DNA of 64,000 nucleotides, from NCBI RefSeq assembly GCF_016774335.1, contig NZ_JAETWA010000030.1, positions 117,004 through 181,003 on the forward strand. The letters run 5' to 3'. The notes beneath the pieces were generated by a model. It was not told where the DNA came from. It worked only from the letters and a program-made list of their open reading frames with translations, and did not search any database. The position numbers and the translations under genes are program-made. The stretch is from Luteimonas saliphila (GTDB lineage: Bacteria > Pseudomonadota > Gammaproteobacteria > Xanthomonadales > Xanthomonadaceae). Position 1 is the first letter of the stretch; the number at the start of each line of letters is the position of its first letter. Below are positions 57,593 to 64,000 of the stretch, one piece after another.

Positions 57593-59210
57593 GCAGGTCG
57601 CGCAGCGTGTCGGCCGCCTGCTCGGCGGCATCGTCGAAGGGATCCAGCACCACGTCCACCTGCAGCCGCTGCAGGTGCTCGGCCGCGCCCGCCATCCGCG
57701 CCGCAGCCACGAAACGGCCATCGAAGCCGGCCTCGTGCACGGCGCGTCGCAGGTGGGTCACGCTGTGGGCATCGGCCAGCGTCGCCACCACCAGGTCGGC
57801 GCCGGCCAGCGGCAGGGAGTGCGCGAATTCGGCGTCCTCGGCATCGCCGAAGTGCACGTCCAGTCCCAGCGCACGCGCTTCGGCCACGGCGACAGGGTCG
57901 AAATCCACCCCCAGTGCCGTCACGCCATCGCGCGCCAGGGCGGACATCAGCCGTGCGCCGTAACGGCCGACGCCGAACACCACCACCTGCACCGGCGTGC
58001 CGGACGCATCCTCGCCCCGCTCCCGCCACGGGTCGCGACGCTCGAATACGCCCAGCCAGCGCTGCACGCGTTCGAACAGCGGATGCGAGTACAGGATCAT
58101 GTACGACGACAGCGCGATGGTCACCAGACCCACCAGGGTCACCAGGCTGAGCGCGGCCGATCCCACGTGCCCCAGCGCGACGCCCATGGCGATGAAGATC
58201 ACCGAGAACTCGCTGATCTGCGCCACGGTCAGGCCGGCCATGAATCCGGTGCGACGGCGATAGCCCATGAAGCCCATGATCGCCATCACGATCAGCGGGT
58301 TGCCCACCAGCACGAACACAGACAGCGCCAGCGCCGCCGGCAACTGGCTGCCGAGGTCGGAGAACACCAGCCCCGATCCCAGGTGCACGAAGAAGAACAG
58401 CAGCAGGAAGTCGCGCAGCCCGGCCAGGCGCGCGCCGACGGCTTCGCGGAACGGCGTGCCGGCGAGCGCGAAGCCGGCGACGAACGCGCCGACCTCCTTG
58501 CTCAGCCCGAGGTGCTCGCCGAAAGCGGCCAGCGCCACGCCCCACGCCACCGAGAACACCACCATCAGCTCCGGCGTGCTCGCCATCCACGGCAGCACCC
58601 AGCGCAGGCCGTAGCGGATCAGCAGGAACACCGCCACGACCCCCGCCACCAGCTGGCCGGTCCATGCCAGCCAGTCCATGCCGCCGCCGTCCGCGCCCGC
58701 CGCTTCGCCCACCCCGAGCGCGCCGATGACCATCATCGCGGCCACCACCGCGATGTCCTGCACGATCAGGAAGCCCGTCGCGATGCGGCCGTGCAGCGAA
58801 TCCAGCTCGCGCTTGTCGCCGAGCAGCTTGATGATGATGATCGTGCTGGAGAACGTCAGCGCCACCGCGACGTAGATCGCCGTCACCCGGTCCATGCCCA
58901 GCGCCAGCGCGATCAGGAAGCCGAACGCGATGGTGAAGGCCAGCTGCCCGAGGCCGGTGGCCAGCGCGACCAGCCCCAGCTGGCGCACCAGCGCCGGGTC
59001 GAGCTTGAGTCCCACCAGGAACAGCAGCACGGTGATACCCAGCTGCGACAGCAGCTCGATCGCGTCGCTGTGACCGACCCATCCCAGCGCCGCCGGGCCG
59101 ACCAGGATGCCGACCACGATGAACGCGACGATGGTCGGCTGCCGCAGGCGGGCGGCCAGCAGGCCCACGCCCGCCGCCAACGCGAGGATCAGGGCGAAAT
59201 CGGAGAACAT
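57564..59210 (-). CDS. CPA2-type cation/proton antiporter with TrkA-N domain, 548 aa
   Basis: About twelve hydrophobic segments occupy residues 1-390 (LILALAAGVGLLAARLRQPT; LKLDPALVRQLGLVALATGL) and a cytosolic TrkA-N-type nucleotide-binding domain follows about 410-530 (VVVFGVGRYGARLMSALARD; DVHFGDAEDAEFAHSLPLAG). Matches KefB/YbaL-like K+ or Na+/H+ antiporters. It is on the minus strand inside the kynurenine region and interrupts the cluster. Confidence 0.9.
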   Translation of the reverse strand: MFSDFALILALAAGVGLLAARLRQPTIVAFIVVGILVGPAALGWVGHSDAIELLSQLGITVLLFLVGLKLDPALVRQLGLVALATGLGQLAFTIAFGFLIALALGMDRVTAIYVAVALTFSSTIIIIKLLGDKRELDSLHGRIATGFLIVQDIAVVAAMMVIGALGVGEAAGADGGGMDWLAWTGQLVAGVVAVFLLIRYGLRWVLPWMASTPELMVVFSVAWGVALAAFGEHLGLSKEVGAFVAGFALAGTPFREAVGARLAGLRDFLLLFFFVHLGSGLVFSDLGSQLPAALALSVFVLVGNPLIVMAIMGFMGYRRRTGFMAGLTVAQISEFSVIFIAMGVALGHVGSAALSLVTLVGLVTIALSSYMILYSHPLFERVQRWLGVFERRDPWRERGEDASGTPVQVVVFGVGRYGARLMSALARDGVTALGVDFDPVAVAEARALGLDVHFGDAEDAEFAHSLPLAGADLVVATLADAHSVTHLRRAVHEAGFDGRFVAAARMAGAAEHLQRLQVDVVLDPFDDAAEQAADTLRDLLSPEAAPRT

Positions 59211-59340
59211 GCGGCAGGCCCGCTCAAACTGGTGGCGACAAGCTTAACCGCGGCGGCGTGGCCGCACTCATCCGGCGCCGGCCGACGGATGTGTAACATG
59301 CACGCATCGCCCGCGGGCAGCCCGCATCGAGGAGCCGGAC

Positions 59341-59907
59341 ATGCCGATCCCCGCCCCCATCGACTTCAAGCGCTGGATCGAGGACAACCGCCACCTGCTC
59401 AAGCCGCCGGTCGGCAACAAGTGCATCTACGACGGCGAGTTCATCGTCATGGTCGTCGGCGGGCCCAACGCGCGGACCGACTACCACTGGGAGGAAGGCC
59501 CCGAGTGGTTCCACCAGCTCGAGGGCGAGATGACATTGCGCATCCAGGAGGATTTCGATGGAGAGCGGGGACAGGTGCGCGACATCCCGATCCGCGCCGG
59601 CGAGACCTTCCTGCTGCCGCCGAAGGTGCCGCATTCGCCGCAGCGCGCCGCGGGTTCCATCGGCCTGGTGATCGAGCGCAGGCGCCTGCCGCACGAGGAC
59701 GACGGACTGCTGTGGTTCTGCGAGAACTGCAACGAGAAGGTGTACGAGGAGTACTTCCACCTCGAGGACATCGAGCAGGATTTCTTCCGCGTGTTCGAAA
59801 CGTTCTATCGCAGCAACGAGCTGCGCACGTGCAAGGCCTGCGGCCATCTCAACCCCAGGCCGACGCGTTACGAGATGCAGGCCGACTCGCAGGCGGACAT
59901 CACCTGA
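59341..59907 (+). CDS. haaO: 3-hydroxyanthranilate 3,4-dioxygenase, 188 aa
   Basis: Cupin with Fe ligands in [17 protein letters not shown] and [18 protein letters not shown], and a C-terminal rubredoxin-like metal site ([24 protein letters not shown]). Opens 3-hydroxyanthranilate to 2-amino-3-carboxymuconate semialdehyde. 188 aa, normal for bacterial two-metal enzymes. Followed 8 bp later by ACMSD. Confidence 0.93.
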   Translation: MPIPAPIDFKRWIEDNRHLLKPPVGNKCIYDGEFIVMVVGGPNARTDYHWEEGPEWFHQLEGEMTLRIQEDFDGERGQVRDIPIRAGETFLLPPKVPHSPQRAAGSIGLVIERRRLPHEDDGLLWFCENCNEKVYEEYFHLEDIEQDFFRVFETFYRSNELRTCKACGHLNPRPTRYEMQADSQADIT

Positions 59908-59915
59908 CGCCGCGC

Positions 59916-60941
59916 ATGCTCAAGATCGACATCCACGCCCACTACCTGCCGCGCGACTGGCCCGACCTGGCGCGCCGGTACGGCGACGCGCGGTTCCCGG
60001 TGATCCACCACACCGAGGATGGGCGCCACCGCATCTACAAGGACGGCAGGTTCTTTCGCGAGATCTGGTCCAAGACCTGGGATCCGCAGGAGCGCATCGA
60101 CGACTACGCGCGGTTCGGCGTACAGGTGCAGGTGATCAGCACGGTGCCGGTGATGTTCAGCTACTGGGCCAAGCCGGCGCATGCACTTGAGCTGCACCAG
60201 GCGCTCAACGACCACATGGCGGCGACCTGTCGCGATTTCCCGCGCCACTACGCCGGCATCGGCACGGTGCCGCTGCAGTCGCCGCGGCTGGCGGTTCAGG
60301 AACTGGAACGCTGCATGGACCAGCTCGGGCTGCAAGGCGTGCAGATCGGCTCACACGTGCAGTGCCCGGACGGCACCCACTGGAACCTCGACGCGCCGGA
60401 ACTGTTCCCGTTCTTCGAGGCGGCCGCCGACCTCGGCGCCGCGATCCTGGTGCATCCCTGGGACATGATGGGCACCGACACCATGCCCAAGTACTGGCTG
60501 CCGTGGCTGGTCGGCATGCCGGCCGAGCAGTCGCGCGCAGCCTGCTCGCTGGTGTTCGGCGGCGTGCTGGAGCGGTTGCCGACGCTGAAGATCTGCATGG
60601 CCCACGGCGGCGGCAGCTTCCCCTACACCATCGGCCGCATCGAGCACGGCTTCAACATGCGGCCCGACCTCGTGGCCACCGACAATCCGCACAACCCGCG
60701 CGACTACCTGCAGCGGCTGTACTTCGACTCCTGGGTCGCCGACCCGCGTGCATTGCGCTACCTGCTCGATACCTGCGGCATCGGGCGGGTGATGCTCGGT
60801 ACCGACTATCCGTTCCCGCTGGGGGAACAGACGCCCGGCGCCGGCATCGAGCAGATCGAACTCGACGAGGCCGGGCGGGCACGGCTCTACCACGGTACCG
60901 CGCTGGAATGGCTGGGTTTGCCCGTCGCCCGCTTCGCGTAG
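59916..60941 (+). CDS. 2-amino-3-carboxymuconate-6-semialdehyde decarboxylase (ACMSD), 341 aa
   Basis: Amidohydrolase-fold decarboxylase: DIHAHYLPRDWP (metal H-x-H), HYAGIGTVPLQSPRLA, ILVHPWDMMGTDTMPKYWLP (His) and GRVMLGTDYPFPLGEQ (Asp). Acts on the dioxygenase product, releasing CO2. The stop TAG lies in the first bases of a REP repeat (60938 onward). Confidence 0.92.
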   Translation: MLKIDIHAHYLPRDWPDLARRYGDARFPVIHHTEDGRHRIYKDGRFFREIWSKTWDPQERIDDYARFGVQVQVISTVPVMFSYWAKPAHALELHQALNDHMAATCRDFPRHYAGIGTVPLQSPRLAVQELERCMDQLGLQGVQIGSHVQCPDGTHWNLDAPELFPFFEAAADLGAAILVHPWDMMGTDTMPKYWLPWLVGMPAEQSRAACSLVFGGVLERLPTLKICMAHGGGSFPYTIGRIEHGFNMRPDLVATDNPHNPRDYLQRLYFDSWVADPRALRYLLDTCGIGRVMLGTDYPFPLGEQTPGAGIEQIELDEAGRARLYHGTALEWLGLPVARFA

Positions 60942-61084
60942 GAGCGCCTTCAGGCGCGAAGCCCGATGCCCGACCTCCCGTCGATCGCGGCAGGCGCGTG
61001 TCAGCGACACCGGGAGCCCGCGGCGGCGCGGCGGGACGCGGCCGGGCGTCCGGCTGGCGTGTTCGCGCCTGAAGGCGCTCCTAC
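60938..61084. repeat. REPIN: inverted pair of REP units
   Basis: GTAGGAGCGCCTTCAGGCGC (60938-60957, continuing GAA) faces its reverse complement at 61062-61084 across about 100 bp. The first unit supplies the stop codon of the ACMSD gene (TAG at 60939-60941). Related units occur at 63740 and 63951. Confidence 0.88.
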
Positions 61085-61093
61085 AATGACGCC

Positions 61094-62385
<1,292 letters not shown>

Positions 62386-62389
<4 letters not shown>

Positions 62390-63744
62390 GCGACGTCCGC
62401 ACCATCACCATCATCGGCGCCGGGCTCGCCGGCAGCCTGCTCGCGACCCTGCTCGCCCGGCGCGGCTGGCAGGTGGAGGTGTTCGAGCGTCGCGGCGATC
62501 CACGCGTGCATGGCTATGCCGGCGGGCGGTCGATCAACCTGGCACTGGCCGAACGCGGCTTGCACGCCCTGAGGCAGGCGCAGGCCGACCCCGGCGTGAT
62601 GCGCCAGGCGGTGATGATGCGCGGGCGCATGGTGCATCCGCTCGACGGCGCGCCCGAGCTGCAGCGCTACGGCCGCGACGACAGCGAGGTGATCTGGTCG
62701 ATCAACCGCGGCGAACTCAACATCGTGCTGATCGAGGCGGCCGAGGCCGCGGGCGCGACCCTGCATTTCGACCGCCGGCTGGAGGAGGTGGACTTCGTCG
62801 CCGGCACGATGCGCGTGCTCGGCGACGACCACGACGAGCGCCGCGGCTTCGACACCCTGGTGGGCGCCGATGGCGCGGGCTCCACCCTGCGCGCGCAGAT
62901 GATGCGGGTGCAGGATCTTGGCGAACGCACCGAGTGGCTCGACCATGGCTACAAGGAACTCGAGATCCCGCCCGGACCCGGCGGCAGCTTCCGCATCGAA
63001 GCCAATGCGCTGCACATCTGGCCACGTGGCCACTACATGTGTATCGCCCTGCCGAACGACGAGCGCACCTTCACCGTCACCCTGTTCATGCCGCACGAGG
63101 GCACGTATCCCAGCTTCGCCACCGTGCCCGACGGCGATGCGGCGCGCGCGCTGTTCGAGGCGCAGTTCGCCGACGCGGTGCCGCTGATTCCACGGCTGGA
63201 AGAGGACTTCGAGGCCAATCCGGTCGGCATGCTCGGCACGCTCTACCTCGATTGCTGGCATCTGCAGGGCCGCGCGGTGCTGATCGGCGACGCTGCGCAC
63301 GCGATGGTCCCGTTCCATGGCCAGGGCATGAACTGCGCCTTCGAGGACTGCGTCGCGCTGGCCGACCAGCTGGCGCCTGGCGTGGACTTCGCCAACGCGT
63401 ACACCGCCTTCGCGACGGAACGCATGCCCAACGCCGCCGCCATCCAGCACATGGCGCTGGAGAACTACATCGAGATGCGCGACCGCGTGGACGATGGCGA
63501 CTACCGACTGCAGCGGGCGCTTGAGCTGCTGCTGCAGGACCGCCACCCCGGGCGCTTCGTGCCGCATTACGCGATGGTCAGCTTCATGCGCATTCCCTAC
63601 GCCACCGCGCTGGCGCGCAGCGAGGTGCAGCGTGGCATCCTGCAGCGTGCCACCGCCGGGCTGGTGACCCTCGACGCGGTCGACTTGGCGGCCGTCGACG
63701 CCGACATCGTGGTGCGCCTGTCGCCACTGCCGTCTCCGTCGTAG
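62386..63744 (+). CDS. kmo: Kynurenine 3-monooxygenase, 452 aa
   Basis: FAD monooxygenase: ITIIGAGLAGSLLATLLARR (GxGxxG), GADGAGSTLRAQMMR, and LIGDAAHAMVPFHGQGMNCA with FEDCVALA. Hydroxylates kynurenine to 3-hydroxykynurenine with NADPH and O2. ATG 62386 overlaps kynU. The stop TAG (63742-63744) is inside a REP repeat. Confidence 0.95.
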
Positions 63745-64000
63745 GAGCACCTTAAGGCGCGACCGGGCGCTGCAGGGCCATGGCGCCGGACCGGCGGGTC
63801 GCGGCTGAAGCCGCTCCTACGGGCCGGCGTCGCGGCTTCGACGTCGTGTCCGCGCGCTTGGGTGCGACCGACGCCGGGGTGGCACCACGTGGTCGGATGC
63901 GCAGCGATCGACGCCGCCGTCGCGACCCGCCTGAAACCGCTGCGCTCCTCCGTAGGAGCGCCTTCAGGCGCGACCCGGGCGCTGCAGGGCCATGGCGCCG
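63740..64000. repeat. Direct repeat of REP plus spacer unit
   Basis: The segment at 63740-63788 (REP, then GGGCGCTGCAGGGCCATGGC and CCG) is repeated at 63951-64000 with a few differences, about 210 bp apart; the window ends inside the second copy. A REP-like CGGCTGAAGCCGCTCCTACG occurs between them (about 63803-63822). Confidence 0.85.

Noticed and set aside
57675..60941. A 1088-aa plus-strand reading frame opposite the antiporter and running into ACMSD
   Set aside because: Only the last 341 residues match ACMSD. The upstream portion is His/Arg/Gln-rich shadow translation of the antiporter gene on the other strand; ATG 59916 is the true start.

Overview
The window is GC-rich DNA from a gammaproteobacterium, most likely a Xanthomonadaceae member (Lysobacter/Luteimonas-like). 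The grounds are the tmRNA tag ANDDNYALAA, the rpsF-rpsR-rplI/dnaB/alr gene order, a complete lower kynurenine pathway, and REP-type intergenic repeats. All family assignments come from motifs read by eye; no database search was possible.

Layout. (A) 1 to about 24.4 kb is the non-structural half of a prophage whose structural genes must lie left of the window. It has a lambda-like switch: a Cro/YdaS-type gene on the minus strand (7826-8110) opposite a CI-type repressor (8185-8643). Three 17-bp operators lie between them and two more sit at a PL-like promoter at 8881-8925. The minus-strand arm (43-8110) holds replication and DNA-modification genes: an O-like protein, a DUF1064 nuclease, a DNA methyltransferase and a PP-loop PAPS-reductase-like protein. 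The plus-strand arm (8952-24408) is a long run of mostly overlapping small genes. It includes a winged-helix protein, YfdQ, a J-domain protein, CsrA, a DEDDh exonuclease, a Gp37/Gp68 radical-SAM-like protein, two ASCH-type proteins, a terminase-like ATPase fragment, Xis and Int, then a mini-gene array with a repeated junction. (B) ssrA (tmRNA) is at 24504-24856. (C) An island of about 11.7 kb is inserted at the 3' end of ssrA (24834 to 36560). It carries a P4-type integrase, two AlpA-type regulators and an initiator whose own coding sequence contains five iterons. It also carries a KilA-N antirepressor and a full-length orphan tail tape-measure protein, with no capsid, portal or terminase gene. 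It looks like a phage satellite rather than a prophage. (D) 36.9-64.0 kb is host chromosome: a lipoprotein, an amino-acid permease, an OmpA-like lipoprotein, a wax-ester-synthase-type acyltransferase, photolyase, alr, dnaB, ribosomal genes, an A-type Fe-S carrier, asnS, and the kynurenine genes (aldehyde dehydrogenase, carbonic anhydrase, RidA, HAA dioxygenase, ACMSD, kynureninase, KMO) interleaved with an SDR and a KefB-type antiporter.

How it may work together. The prophage repressor has no S24 peptidase domain, so SOS cleavage is not an obvious induction route, and the neighbouring island encodes an antirepressor. With its own origin, integrase and tape-measure protein, the island is a candidate satellite that replicates autonomously and reprograms helper tail assembly. 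This is inference; the sequence shows only the gene content and sites.
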